Source: UBA2882 sp045542735 (GTDB lineage: Bacteria; Bacillota; Clostridia; Lachnospirales; Lachnospiraceae). From it: a stretch of 64,000 bases of DNA. The DNA lies in contig JAZQLQ010000001.1 in NCBI GenBank assembly GCA_045542735.1, forward strand, positions 1 through 64,000, written 5' to 3'. Below, piece by piece: positions 33,656-43,174 of this stretch. The notes under the pieces are model-generated. The model did not search any database and was not told the DNA's origin. It was given only the letters and a program-made list of their open reading frames with translations. The stretch's first letter is position 1, and every line of letters starts with the position of its first letter. The position numbers were made by a program, and so were the translations under genes.

Positions 33656-36076
33656 ATGAATACAGCATTATCATGGATTAAAGCATATGTTCCTGAATTG
33701 GACTGCACCGATCAGGAATACTGTGACGCAATGACATTGAGCGGCACAAAAGTAGAAGGCTACGAGAAATTAGATAAAAACTTGGATAAAATCGTCGTTG
33801 GTCAGATTGATAAGATTGAGAGACATCCCGATGCGGATAAATTAATTGTATGCCAGGTAAACATCGGCAGTGAAGTGATCCAGATTGTTACCGGTGCACC
33901 CAATGTAAAAGAGGGAGATAAAGTTCCCGTTGTATTAGATGGCGGTAAAGTAGCAGGCGGTCATGATGGTAGTCCCTTACCGGAAGAAGGTATTGTGATT
34001 AAAGCCGGAAAACTTCGTGGTGTACCTTCCAATGGTATGATGTGCTCCATTGAAGAGCTTGGTTCTACCAGAGATTTTTATCCGGAAGCGCCCGAAAATG
34101 GTATTTATATTTTCCCTGCAGATACAGAAGTGGGAGCAGATGCCATTGCTTTGTTGGGACTTCGCGATACCGTATTTGAATATGAAGTGACTTCCAACCG
34201 TGTGGATTGCTATAGTGTTGTAGGTATTGCAAGGGAAGCAGCAGCTACCTTCCGCAAAGAGTTTCAACCTCCGGTTGTAACTGTAAAAGGTAATGATGAA
34301 GATGTAAATGATTACATCAAAGTAAGCGTAAAAGATCCCGATCTTTGCACCCGTTATTGTGCAAGAGTGGTAAAAAATATTAAAATCGGACCCAGCCCTG
34401 AGTGGATGCAGAGAAGATTGGCAGCAAGTGGTATCCGTCCCATCAATAATCTGGTTGATATCACCAACTATGTAATGGAAGAGTATGGCCAGCCTATGCA
34501 TGCCTTTGATTTAGACACAATTGCAGGCAAAGAAATCATTGTACGTCGTGCAAAGGATGGAGATGAATTCCAGACTTTGGATGGTCAGATGCGTAAAATG
34601 GATTCCGAAGTGTTGATGATCTGTGACGCAGAAAAAGAAATCGGTATTGCCGGTATTATGGGTGGTGAAAACTCCAAGATTACCGATGATGTAAAGAATG
34701 TATTGTTTGAGGCAGCTACATTCAATGGTCCAAACATCCGTAAATCTGCCAAGAGAGTTGGTCTTCGTACCGATGCTTCCGGTAAATTTGAGAAGGGCTT
34801 AGACCCCAGAAATGCAGAAGATGCTATCAACAGAGCATGTCAGCTCATTGAAGAATTGGGCTGTGGTGAAGTTGTAGGTGGTATGGTTGATGTAAAAGAA
34901 GAGTTCAAACCTTTGGTAGAGCTTCCTTTTGAACCGGCAAAATACAATGCACTTTTGGGAACAGATCTTTCCGAGGAAGAGATGCTGAAAATCTTTGACA
35001 TGGTAGAAATTGCATACAACAAAGATACCAATATGTTGACAGTTCCTTCCTTCCGTCAGGATGTGCTTGGAAGAGCAGACCTTGCAGAGGAAGTAGCACG
35101 TTTCTACGGATATGACAAGATTCCAACATCCTTACCCAGTGGTGAAGCAACAACCGGTAAATTATCCTACAAGCTTCGTATTGAACAGAAGGTAAGAGAT
35201 ATTGCAGAATACTGCGGATTCTCCCAGGGTATGTGTTATTCCTTTGAAAGTCCTAAAGTATTTGATAAATTATTAATCCCTGCGGATGATAAATTGCGTG
35301 AGACTGTGACCATCAGTAATCCTTTGGGTGAAGATTTCTCTGTTATGAGAACTATTTCCTTAAATGGTATGCTTACAAGTCTTGCAACCAACTACAACAG
35401 AAGAAATAAAAATGTAAAATTGTATGAACTGGGTAATATTTATTTACCTAAGAGTGTACCTGTAACAGAGCTTCCCGAAGAGAGAATGCAGTTTACTTTG
35501 GGATTTTACGGCGATGGTGATTTCTTTACCATGAAAGGCGTTGTAGAAGAAATCTTTGATTGCATCGGTATGAAGAAAGCTCCTGAATATGATCCTAATG
35601 CAGGTAAATGCTTCTTGCATCCCGGTAGACAGGCAAACATTATTTATGATGGAACCGTAGTAGGCTATTTAGGTGAAGTTCATCCTGAAGTATGTGACAA
35701 CTATGATCTTTCTACCAAAGCTTATGTAGCAGTATTGGATATGCCGGCAGTTGAAAGTTTTACAACCTTTGACCGTAAATACGAAGGTATTGCAAAATTC
35801 CCTGCGGTTAAGAGAGATATCTCCATGGTAGTACCCAAAGAAATCTTGGTTGGTCAAATTGAAGCAGTTATCAGACAGCGTAGCGGCAAGATTTTGGAGA
35901 CATTAGAGCTCTTTGACGTATATGAAGGTGACCAGATCAAAGAAGGTTTCAAGTCCGTTGCTTACTCCATTTCCTTCCGTGCAAAAGACCGTACTTTGGA
36001 TGAAAATGATATTACTTCTACCATGAAGAAAATCTTAAACGGTTTGAGCTCCATGGGTATTGAGTTGAGACAGTAA
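33656..36076 (+). CDS. pheT: phenylalanine-tRNA ligase beta subunit
   Basis: The 806-residue subunit has an N-terminal EMAP-type tRNA-binding domain (about 40-150), the B3/B4 editing domain (about 210-390), B5 (about 400-475), a catalytic-like core and a C-terminal FDX-ACB anticodon-binding domain (about 710-806). GAGGG precedes the ATG. It is cotranscribed with pheS under the T-box. Confidence 0.96.
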   Translation: MNTALSWIKAYVPELDCTDQEYCDAMTLSGTKVEGYEKLDKNLDKIVVGQIDKIERHPDADKLIVCQVNIGSEVIQIVTGAPNVKEGDKVPVVLDGGKVAGGHDGSPLPEEGIVIKAGKLRGVPSNGMMCSIEELGSTRDFYPEAPENGIYIFPADTEVGADAIALLGLRDTVFEYEVTSNRVDCYSVVGIAREAAATFRKEFQPPVVTVKGNDEDVNDYIKVSVKDPDLCTRYCARVVKNIKIGPSPEWMQRRLAASGIRPINNLVDITNYVMEEYGQPMHAFDLDTIAGKEIIVRRAKDGDEFQTLDGQMRKMDSEVLMICDAEKEIGIAGIMGGENSKITDDVKNVLFEAATFNGPNIRKSAKRVGLRTDASGKFEKGLDPRNAEDAINRACQLIEELGCGEVVGGMVDVKEEFKPLVELPFEPAKYNALLGTDLSEEEMLKIFDMVEIAYNKDTNMLTVPSFRQDVLGRADLAEEVARFYGYDKIPTSLPSGEATTGKLSYKLRIEQKVRDIAEYCGFSQGMCYSFESPKVFDKLLIPADDKLRETVTISNPLGEDFSVMRTISLNGMLTSLATNYNRRNKNVKLYELGNIYLPKSVPVTELPEERMQFTLGFYGDGDFFTMKGVVEEIFDCIGMKKAPEYDPNAGKCFLHPGRQANIIYDGTVVGYLGEVHPEVCDNYDLSTKAYVAVLDMPAVESFTTFDRKYEGIAKFPAVKRDISMVVPKEILVGQIEAVIRQRSGKILETLELFDVYEGDQIKEGFKSVAYSISFRAKDRTLDENDITSTMKKILNGLSSMGIELRQ

Positions 36077-36130
36077 TGTTGAGATAGTAATATCCGGATT
36101 AACTAATAGAAAGTAAGAGTAACAATAAGA

Positions 36131-37165
36131 ATGGATACTTTAAAAAAATCCGATTTTTATTATGATTTACCGGAGGAATTGATTGCACAGGACCCCTTAG
36201 AGGACCGTAGCAGTTCCCGGTTATTAAAACTGAATAAAGAAACCGGTGAGACAGAACATCATTCCTTCAAAGATGTAAAACAGTTTTTAAGAGCAGGTGA
36301 TACCTTGGTACTGAATAATACCAAGGTAATTCCTGCCAGGTTGATTGGCCATAAAGAAGATACCGGAGCAGCCATTGAAGTACTTTTGTTAAAACGCAAG
36401 GAAAACGACCAATGGGAGACTTTGGTTAAACCCGGTAAAAAGGCCAGACCCGGAGCAAAGATTGTATTTGGTGACGGTTTATTAAAAGCAGAAGTATTGG
36501 ACATTATGGAAGAAGGCAACCGTCTGATTCAATTTACTTATGATGGTATCTTTGAAGAAGTCTTGGATCAGCTTGGTGAAATGCCGTTGCCTCCATATAT
36601 TACCCATAAACTTCAGGATAAAAACCGCTATCAGACTGTATATGCAAAGTATGAAGGTTCTGCGGCAGCACCTACGGCGGGCTTACATTTTACACCGGAA
36701 TTACTGGCAGAGATTGAAGCCATGGGCGTAAATCTGGCTTATGTGACATTGCATGTAGGACTTGGTACCTTCCGTCCTGTCAAAGAGGATAATGTGTTAA
36801 ATCACCATATGCATTCCGAATTTTATCAAGTGACAAAGGAAAGCGCAGACATCATCAATGAGACCAAGAAAAACGGTGGCAGAGTGATCTGTGTGGGAAC
36901 TACCAGTTGCCGTACCATTGAAAGTGCAGCGGATGAGAATGGCTGTGTTCAGCCCGGTAGTGATAATACGGAGATTTTTATTTATCCCGGTTATCAATTT
37001 AAAGTGTTGGACGGACTCATTACCAATTTCCATTTGCCGGAATCAACTTTGATCATGCTTGTCAGTGCGCTTGCAGGCAGAGAACCTGTACTTGCTGCCT
37101 ATGAAGAAGCAGTGTCAGAAAAATATCGTTTCTTTTCCTTTGGAGATGCTATGATTATCTTGTAA
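36131..37165 (+). CDS. queA: S-adenosylmethionine:tRNA ribosyltransferase-isomerase
   Basis: The 344-residue enzyme transfers the ribosyl group of SAM to 7-aminomethyl-7-deazaguanine in tRNA, late in queuosine synthesis. The start SDFYYDLPEELIAQDPLEDR, VLNNTKVIPARL, PTAGLHFTPELL and INFHLPESTLIMLVSA-like TNFHLPESTLIMLVSALAG are diagnostic. It lies 54 bases after pheT. No tgt is nearby. Confidence 0.96.
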   Translation: MDTLKKSDFYYDLPEELIAQDPLEDRSSSRLLKLNKETGETEHHSFKDVKQFLRAGDTLVLNNTKVIPARLIGHKEDTGAAIEVLLLKRKENDQWETLVKPGKKARPGAKIVFGDGLLKAEVLDIMEEGNRLIQFTYDGIFEEVLDQLGEMPLPPYITHKLQDKNRYQTVYAKYEGSAAAPTAGLHFTPELLAEIEAMGVNLAYVTLHVGLGTFRPVKEDNVLNHHMHSEFYQVTKESADIINETKKNGGRVICVGTTSCRTIESAADENGCVQPGSDNTEIFIYPGYQFKVLDGLITNFHLPESTLIMLVSALAGREPVLAAYEEAVSEKYRFFSFGDAMIIL

Positions 37166-37240
37166 TTTATTTCAATATCAGATAAAATGGATGCAGAGAC
37201 GACAAAACTGGTAATAAAGAACTATATTACGGGGGTAATT

Positions 37241-37576
37241 ATGGAAGAGAGAAGAAAAAATAAGAGAATCGAATTAGAATCTCGTTTATTGATTAAAAGA
37301 TTGGATGGTGGCGGAGTAGCAGAAGAAGTTGCCATCGAGGTTGTAGATGTGTCCAAAACAGGTGTGGGCTTTATCTGTACCGTACCGCTTGAAATCGGTG
37401 CTGTATATGAAGCATATCTGACCATCTGGACCAAGGAAGTCATTCATGCATTCCTTGAGATCGTGCGTATCGTAAAAGAAGATGATACCTTCAAGTATGG
37501 AGCAATCTTCATTGGTATGCCTGAGATGGATGCCGCACGTATCATGGTTTATGATACTGTAAATGAGAATGTCTGA
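37241..37576 (+). CDS. PilZ-domain protein
   Basis: The 111-residue protein is a single PilZ domain, a cyclic-di-GMP receptor. It has the arginine motif near the N-terminus (Arg5-x3-Arg9 in ERRKNKR) and a DVSKTGVGF segment at the place of (D/N)xSxxG. The start at 37241 has GGGGGT upstream. With CheV it is the second possible motility- or surface-related signalling protein in the window. A strong terminator follows. Confidence 0.83.
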   Translation: MEERRKNKRIELESRLLIKRLDGGGVAEEVAIEVVDVSKTGVGFICTVPLEIGAVYEAYLTIWTKEVIHAFLEIVRIVKEDDTFKYGAIFIGMPEMDAARIMVYDTVNENV

Positions 37577-37612
37577 TTCGTTGAGTATAACAGTTAATAC
37601 AAATTAAAAAGT

Positions 37613-37653
37613 AACATCCGGTTAAAGTTTATGATTTTAACCGGATGTTTTTT
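37613..37653 (+). terminator. intrinsic terminator after PilZ gene
   Basis: A perfect 14-bp stem (AACATCCGGTTAAA with TTTAACCGGATGTT) and a run of six T. Confidence 0.9.
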
Positions 37654-37700
37654 ATATTTGTGTGAACTTGACTTGTTCCGTATGATTTCATAATAAAATC

Positions 37701-37729
37701 TTGCACTTTTTTTGTTGTTACAATATAAT
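37701..37729 (+). promoter_or_regulatory. promoter of the nuclease-like gene
   Basis: TTGCAC (37701-37706), a 17-bp spacer and TATAAT (37724-37729). The leader of about 55 nt contains a small GGTAAT/ATTACC hairpin. Confidence 0.7.
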
Positions 37730-37790
37730 TACAGTTACTTATCAAATCGGTAATTGTTCTGATTACCACTTATTCAAAGGAGAAATAATC

Positions 37791-38561
37791 ATGATTTATC
37801 AACAAGTCTTAGCAGAGCATAAAAGGCTCGCCCATCAGATTGCCCTAATTCAAAAAGAATTGGATAGGATGCCGGAAGGACATTTACTATGTGCCAAGAA
37901 TGGAAAGTATTATAAATATTATCAAAGTGATGGACATAGGCAGATATATGTTACAAAGAAAAACATGAAGTTGATTCAGGCATTGGCAAAAAAAGAATAC
38001 TTATCACATCAATTAATAGAATGCAAACAAAAGGTTGTGGCACTTCAATTATATCTGGATGCTTCTGAAACTTTTTCGAAAACATCTCTGCTCCTTACAG
38101 AACCATATTCGTCGTTATTATCGGAATATTTTTCAGTTACGTCTCACGCGCTGGATGAGTGGATGATGGAAGATTATCCCGCAAATACGAAATACCAAGA
38201 GCAACTCATACATAAAACGGTTTCCGGACACTTAGTCCGTTCAAAATCAGAAGCTTTAATTGCTATGGTTTTATATAATCATAGAATTCCTTTTCGATAT
38301 GAAGCATCTTTACAAATTGGAGAGGCTACCATTTACCCGGATTTTACAATTCGTCATCCCAAAACAGGAGAATACTTTTATTGGGAACATTTTGGTATGA
38401 TGGATGATAGTAATTATTCCAAAAATACATTTTCGAAATTGCAGTACTATAACTCTTTTGGAATTATTCCGTCGATTCAATTGATTACAACATATGAAAC
38501 ATCAAAACATCCATTGGATGTTTTGATGTTGGAAAAACTTGTAGAACAATATTTTGGGTAA
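37791..38561 (+). CDS. PD-(D/E)XK nuclease-like protein
   Basis: The 256-residue protein has an N-terminal helical/coiled-coil region (residues 1-120) and a C-terminal restriction-endonuclease-like core. In the core SKSEALIAMVL supplies the first Glu, IYPDFTI the Asp, and YFYWEHFG the Glu-x-x (here E-H-x), the order of a PD-(D/E)XK site in which the final Lys is replaced. The C-terminal GIIPSIQLITTYET is also distinctive. I cannot name the family beyond this. It has its own promoter and ribosome site (AAAGGAG). Its stop codon lies inside the first of four inverted-repeat units that fill the next 250 bp, suggesting that gene and repeats are one element. Confidence 0.6.
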   Translation: MIYQQVLAEHKRLAHQIALIQKELDRMPEGHLLCAKNGKYYKYYQSDGHRQIYVTKKNMKLIQALAKKEYLSHQLIECKQKVVALQLYLDASETFSKTSLLLTEPYSSLLSEYFSVTSHALDEWMMEDYPANTKYQEQLIHKTVSGHLVRSKSEALIAMVLYNHRIPFRYEASLQIGEATIYPDFTIRHPKTGEYFYWEHFGMMDDSNYSKNTFSKLQYYNSFGIIPSIQLITTYETSKHPLDVLMLEKLVEQYFG

Positions 38562-38805
38562 AAAATGATGTGTTTCAAATTTTTTGCCCAATGAATTATG
38601 TTTTTTCTGTTTATTTCTTGGTAAAAAATTGATTTCGGGCAAAAAACTATCATTTGCTTGATTTATGCCCAAAAACCATGTGTAATTTGGGCAACAATAG
38701 CTTTTGTCAATGATATTGCCCAATCGCTTTAGTATGAGATAAGAATACAGTGAATTAATAATTAAAATTGGGCAAAAAAAGCGATTTTCTGCATTTTTTG
38801 CCCAA
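38554..38805. repeat. array of four inverted-repeat units (12-14-12)
   Basis: Four units each consist of a 12-mer close to TTGGGCAAAAAA, a spacer of 13-14 bases and the reverse complement TTTTTTGCCCAA. They lie at 38554-38591, 38635-38672, 38687-38723 and 38768-38805. The last is a perfect 12-bp inverted repeat; the first has one change and contains the stop codon of the nuclease-like gene; the middle two are less perfect. Unit starts are 81, 52 and 81 bp apart. An extra half-copy is at 38617-38628. No gene lies in the rest of this interval. Confidence 0.85.
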
Positions 38806-38836
38806 AATAGTTAGATTTTTAATTATAGTCGGATGT

Positions 38837-40117
38837 TTATTTTACACTCAACCGCGCTAAATCTTCATAAAAGGCAGGATAAGAGATATTTACGCATTCT
38901 GCGCCTTCAATAGTAGTTGTGCCTTCTGCCAGCAGAGAAGCAATGGCAAAACTCATGGCGATACGATGATCGTCAAAAGAATGAATCAAAGCACCATGTA
39001 AAGTTTTTCCGCCGTTGATAATCATACCATCATCGGTGCCTGTAATATCAGCACCCATAGCACTTAAATTATTGACCATGACATCAATACGGTTGGATTC
39101 TTTTACTTTTAATTCGGCGGCATCAGCGATGACTGTCTGACCATTTGCATAGGCTGCCATAATAGCAATAATCGGAATCTCATCAATCAATGTAGGAATG
39201 AGAGCACCGTCTATGCGTGTACCGTGAAGTTCGCTGTGGTGAACTAGAATATCGGCAACGGGTTCGCCGCTGTCATGATTTTCATTTAATAAAGTAATGT
39301 TGCCACCCATAGCTTTAGCAACCTTGATAATGCCGTCACGGGTTTCGTTAATGCCAACGTTTTTAATCAAAATCTCAGCACCGGGAACCAGTAAGCCTGC
39401 GGCAATAAAGTAAGCGGCAGAAGAGATGTCACCGGGAACTACAATTTTTCGACCTTCTAACATGGGATTAGGCAGAATAGTCGCGGTTGTACCTACAGTA
39501 GTGACAGTTGCACCAAAGTGATTCAACATAATCTCTGAATGATTACGGCTAATATTGGGCTCTGTCACGGAGGTTTCGCCATCTGCATATAATCCGGCTA
39601 AAAGGATGGAGGATTTAACCTGTGCGGAAGCTACTTTGGAAGTATAGTGAATACCTTTTATAGATGTGCCGTGAATTTCCAAAGGAGCACAATCATTGCC
39701 TTTGATACTACGGATATCAGCACCCATCATGGATAAGGGTTCCATGATACGGCGCATGGGACGTTTTTGGATGGAAGCATCACCGGTCAAAGTGGTGGTA
39801 AAAGGCTGGGCAGCCAAGATACCGGAAATCAGACGGGTAGTGGTTCCGCTGTTACCTGCATCCAAAATTTCGGAAGGAGCGGACAGTCCGTGAAGTCCTT
39901 TACCGTGTACCAATATTTTCTCCGGAGTATTTTCAATTTCAATGCCTAATTTACCAAAGCAGGAGATGGTGGATAAGCAATCGGCACCCTGCAAGAAATT
40001 TGTAATCTCTGTGGTTCCTTTTGCAATGGAGCCAAACATAACGGCTCTATGGGAAATAGATTTATCACCGGGAATCGTAACTTCCCCTTTTAAAGATTTT
40101 ACTTTTTCAAAATTCAT
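38837..40117 (-). CDS. aroA: 3-phosphoshikimate 1-carboxyvinyltransferase (EPSP synthase)
   Basis: The 426-residue enzyme makes EPSP in the shikimate pathway. GDKSISHRAVMFG at the N-terminus and LDAGNSGTTTRL near residue 90 (the phosphate and PEP sites) are conserved; the latter has Gly-Asn-Ser-Gly-Thr. AGGAGA precedes the ATG. It follows tyrA by 48 bases on the same strand, so the two aromatic amino acid genes form an operon transcribed leftward. Confidence 0.96.
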   Translation of the reverse strand: MNFEKVKSLKGEVTIPGDKSISHRAVMFGSIAKGTTEITNFLQGADCLSTISCFGKLGIEIENTPEKILVHGKGLHGLSAPSEILDAGNSGTTTRLISGILAAQPFTTTLTGDASIQKRPMRRIMEPLSMMGADIRSIKGNDCAPLEIHGTSIKGIHYTSKVASAQVKSSILLAGLYADGETSVTEPNISRNHSEIMLNHFGATVTTVGTTATILPNPMLEGRKIVVPGDISSAAYFIAAGLLVPGAEILIKNVGINETRDGIIKVAKAMGGNITLLNENHDSGEPVADILVHHSELHGTRIDGALIPTLIDEIPIIAIMAAYANGQTVIADAAELKVKESNRIDVMVNNLSAMGADITGTDDGMIINGGKTLHGALIHSFDDHRIAMSFAIASLLAEGTTTIEGAECVNISYPAFYEDLARLSVK

Positions 40118-40165
40118 GTTGTTGTTCTCCTAGTTGTAAAGACTGTGTGTGTTGCAAGAGGTTGT

Positions 40166-41269
40166 TTAATTAAAAATCACATAAGCATTTTCCAACAAGG
40201 TAGCTCTTGCTAACGAAATCGCTGCTTCATCATAAAATTCAATGCGCAATGCACCTTCTTGGAATTCGCGGTTGTGCATAATACCGATGTTTTTGATGCT
40301 GACGCCTGCATTGGCAAGGATCGTAGCAGTTTTGGCGATAGCACCGGTTTCGTCCTTTAAATCCATGTATAAGACATATTCCTTTTTGATGGGACCGCTA
40401 CCGATATTACTAAAGGAATCACGGAATAGCTTGCCTTGTTCAAAAAAATCATAGAGTTTGTCAGCGTCTTTGGCTGTCAAACGGTCTTTAATTGACTCTA
40501 AAGCATCAATATAGTCATTTAATAATTTGGCAATGTTGTCGGTATTGGTCAGACAAATGGATTGCCACATAACGGGGGAAGAAGAAGCAATGCGGGTGAT
40601 GTCTTTAAATCCGCCTGCTGCAATCATTTTCATCAAACCATCTTTATCCTCATCATGGACCAGGTTTACCAGACTGGAAGCGATAATATGAGGTAAGTGG
40701 GAAACAGCAGCCGTGATATAGTCATGCTGTGATGCCTCTAAAATCATAGGAATGGCACGCATATCTTCAACCAGTTTCTTTAAGGTATCTACACGTTCGG
40801 GAGACACACCGTTACCGGGAGTGAGTATATAATATGCATTCTCTAAAATCTTTGGATCGGAATTGGCGAATCCGCTTTTCTCACTGCCTGCCATGGGATG
40901 GCCGCCGATAAAACAGTCAGAGAGACCAATCGTATCAATGGCGGTATGAGTAGTGTTTTTCACACTGCCCACATCGGTTAAAACAGAACCTTCTGATAAA
41001 TATTCTTTTATCAGGGCAAGGTTGTTGTCATTGTCAGACACCGGAGCACAAAGAAAGATAAACTCACAGTTTCCGAGAGAGGAAAAGGTGTCAGTATCCG
41101 GTGTTGTATATATGTAATTTGCAATTTGTTCTTCTTTCGCTAATTGTAAAGATGCTTCATTCGCATCATAAGCAGAAATGACAGCATCTGGATTGGCGGC
41201 TTTGATAGCTTTGGCAATGGAACCACCAATTAAGCCAAGACCGATGAAGCCGTATGTATTTGGAATCAT
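40166..41269 (-). CDS. tyrA: prephenate dehydrogenase with ACT domain
   Basis: The 367-residue enzyme oxidises prephenate to 4-hydroxyphenylpyruvate for tyrosine. The NAD(P) fold starts with GFIGLGLIGGSIAKAIK; the catalytic His is in FIGGHPMAGSEKSG. A C-terminal ACT domain (about 295-367; YVLYMDLKDETGAIAKTATIL) may give tyrosine feedback inhibition. GGAGG before the ATG. First gene of the tyrA-aroA operon. Confidence 0.94.
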   Translation of the reverse strand: MIPNTYGFIGLGLIGGSIAKAIKAANPDAVISAYDANEASLQLAKEEQIANYIYTTPDTDTFSSLGNCEFIFLCAPVSDNDNNLALIKEYLSEGSVLTDVGSVKNTTHTAIDTIGLSDCFIGGHPMAGSEKSGFANSDPKILENAYYILTPGNGVSPERVDTLKKLVEDMRAIPMILEASQHDYITAAVSHLPHIIASSLVNLVHDEDKDGLMKMIAAGGFKDITRIASSSPVMWQSICLTNTDNIAKLLNDYIDALESIKDRLTAKDADKLYDFFEQGKLFRDSFSNIGSGPIKKEYVLYMDLKDETGAIAKTATILANAGVSIKNIGIMHNREFQEGALRIEFYDEAAISLARATLLENAYVIFN

Positions 41270-41473
41270 AGAATGCCTCCGTTTTTATGTGAAAAATCAT
41301 CTTTTTTATTTTATTCTCTAAGGACATGAATGTCAATTTTCTTTCAGCCATTGCTTAAGATATTTATGAATAGTTATTAAAAAAGTATAAAATGATTTCC
41401 GAATGGTAAAAAATAGATTATAATACATTAAGATATTGGAAATAAAAGGGAAATTCCGCAGAAGGAGAATGAT

Positions 41474-43117
41474 ATGAAAAAAACGACTATCGTAAAAATA
41501 GCCGGTGTGATTATCGCACTGATTGCAGCATTTATTTATTATTACATTACATTGCCGGCATTTAACTTGCATTCTATCGGCACCTGGTGGTTTTTAATCA
41601 CCATCTTAGTGGTTGTAGGCATGGTGGTTTCCATTCGTACCGGCGATACTGTGCAATCTTCCAAATTAAATGGCATGCTCAAAGAGTTCCGTCCCGGAAC
41701 AGGGCTTCCTGTAAAAATTATATTTGGAGTTGTTGCTGTGATGCTGGTTGTACTGGCAATCGGTACATTTTTATCATCACCGGTTATTAATGCTAAGAAA
41801 TATCGGGATTTAATGCCTGTGGAAGAAGGCAATTTTGCTGAGGATATTCAGCAGGTGGATTATAATACCATTCCTTTATTAGATAAAGATTCTGCCAGCC
41901 TTTTAGGGGACCGTAAAATGGGAAGTATGGTAGATATGGTTTCACAGTTTGAGGTTGGTAGTGATTATACACAGATCAATTACAATGGAAGACCGATTCG
42001 TGTTACACCCTTGGTCTATGCCAATACCATTAAATGGTTTACCAACATGAAAAATGGTATTCCTGCATACATGATGATTGATATGACAACGCAGGATACC
42101 ACATGTGTACAGTTGACGGAAGGTATCAAATATTCTAAGTCTGAATATTTTAATAGAAATATTTACAGACATTTACGTTTTAAATATCCGACTTATATTT
42201 TTGGAAACCAGCTTTTCTTCGAAATCGGGGATGATGGCACACCGTACTGGATATGTCCGGTTAAAAAGTTTAACATTGGTTTATTTGGTGGTGAAACTGT
42301 AGGTCGTGTGGTTATTTGTAATGCCGTGACCGGTGTATGTGAGGATTATCATATTGATGATGTGCCTCAATGGGTGGATAAAGTATATCAGGCAGAGCTT
42401 TTGATGCAACTTTATGACTATCACGGTACTTTACAGCATGGTTATTTCAATAGTATTTTGAGTCAGAAAGACTGTCTGACCACGACCAATGGCTATAACT
42501 ATATTGCATTGGATGATGACGTTTGGGTTTACTCCGGTGTGACCAGTGTCAATGGCGACCAGTCCAATGTAGGCTTTGTATTGATGAATCAAAGGACCAT
42601 GGAAACCAAGTTTTATAGGGTAGAAGGTGCTATTGAAGATTCTGCCATGTCATCGGCGGAGGGACAGGTACAGAACTTGGGTTATGTGGCTACATTCCCG
42701 TTGCTTCTTAATATTGCAGAAGAGCCCACCTATTTCATCGCATTAAAAGATGGTGCAGGTCTTGTAAAGATGTATGCCATGGTAAATGTAGAAAAATATC
42801 AGTGGGTAGCTATCGGTGATACGGTAAAAGAATGTGAAAAAGCATATCGCAAGTTACTTGAGACAAACGGTATTTCTTCAGAGGCGGCAGGCGCTTCTGA
42901 GGCAGTATCAGGTAAGATTGAAGCAATGGCAAATGTAGTCATTGAAGGTAATACCCATTATTATCTGTATCTGGAAGGAAAAGATCAGATTTATGATATC
43001 AATCTGTCTGCAAATGAAGATTTTGCGACGATTATCAAATATCAGCCCGGTGATACTATTTCTATGAATACCATACCGGATACGGGTCTTGTGACAGTTA
43101 CTGAAATCGATGAATAA
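41474..43117 (+). CDS. membrane protein of unknown function
   Basis: I do not recognise this 547-residue protein. It has two or three membrane helices in the first 105 residues (about 7-26, 37-52, 78-100) and then a long, soluble, beta-rich domain that is probably extracellular. No catalytic motif stands out. AAGGAGAATG precedes the ATG. It sits divergently from tyrA and just before the leuS T-box; there is no terminator between, but leuS has its own strong promoter. Confidence 0.6.
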   Translation: MKKTTIVKIAGVIIALIAAFIYYYITLPAFNLHSIGTWWFLITILVVVGMVVSIRTGDTVQSSKLNGMLKEFRPGTGLPVKIIFGVVAVMLVVLAIGTFLSSPVINAKKYRDLMPVEEGNFAEDIQQVDYNTIPLLDKDSASLLGDRKMGSMVDMVSQFEVGSDYTQINYNGRPIRVTPLVYANTIKWFTNMKNGIPAYMMIDMTTQDTTCVQLTEGIKYSKSEYFNRNIYRHLRFKYPTYIFGNQLFFEIGDDGTPYWICPVKKFNIGLFGGETVGRVVICNAVTGVCEDYHIDDVPQWVDKVYQAELLMQLYDYHGTLQHGYFNSILSQKDCLTTTNGYNYIALDDDVWVYSGVTSVNGDQSNVGFVLMNQRTMETKFYRVEGAIEDSAMSSAEGQVQNLGYVATFPLLLNIAEEPTYFIALKDGAGLVKMYAMVNVEKYQWVAIGDTVKECEKAYRKLLETNGISSEAAGASEAVSGKIEAMANVVIEGNTHYYLYLEGKDQIYDINLSANEDFATIIKYQPGDTISMNTIPDTGLVTVTEIDE

Positions 43118-43139
43118 AATATAATAAGTATCAGCAGTC

Positions 43140-43168
43140 TTGACATTTTCCTTGGAAATAGGTAGAAT
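43140..43168 (+). promoter_or_regulatory. leuS promoter
   Basis: TTGACA (43140-43145), a 17-bp spacer and TAGAAT (43163-43168), the same elements as the pheST promoter. Confidence 0.8.
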
Positions 43169-43174
43169 GAACAA

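Noticed and set aside
38554..38805. CRISPR-like array
   Set aside because: The repeats are inverted pairs of 12 bp with uneven distances, not direct repeats with uniform spacers, and there are no cas genes.
38768..38805. Terminator for aroA or the nuclease-like gene
   Set aside because: The stem has GC pairs at its base and A/T tracts at the loop, with no T run after the stem, so it is not a standard intrinsic terminator.
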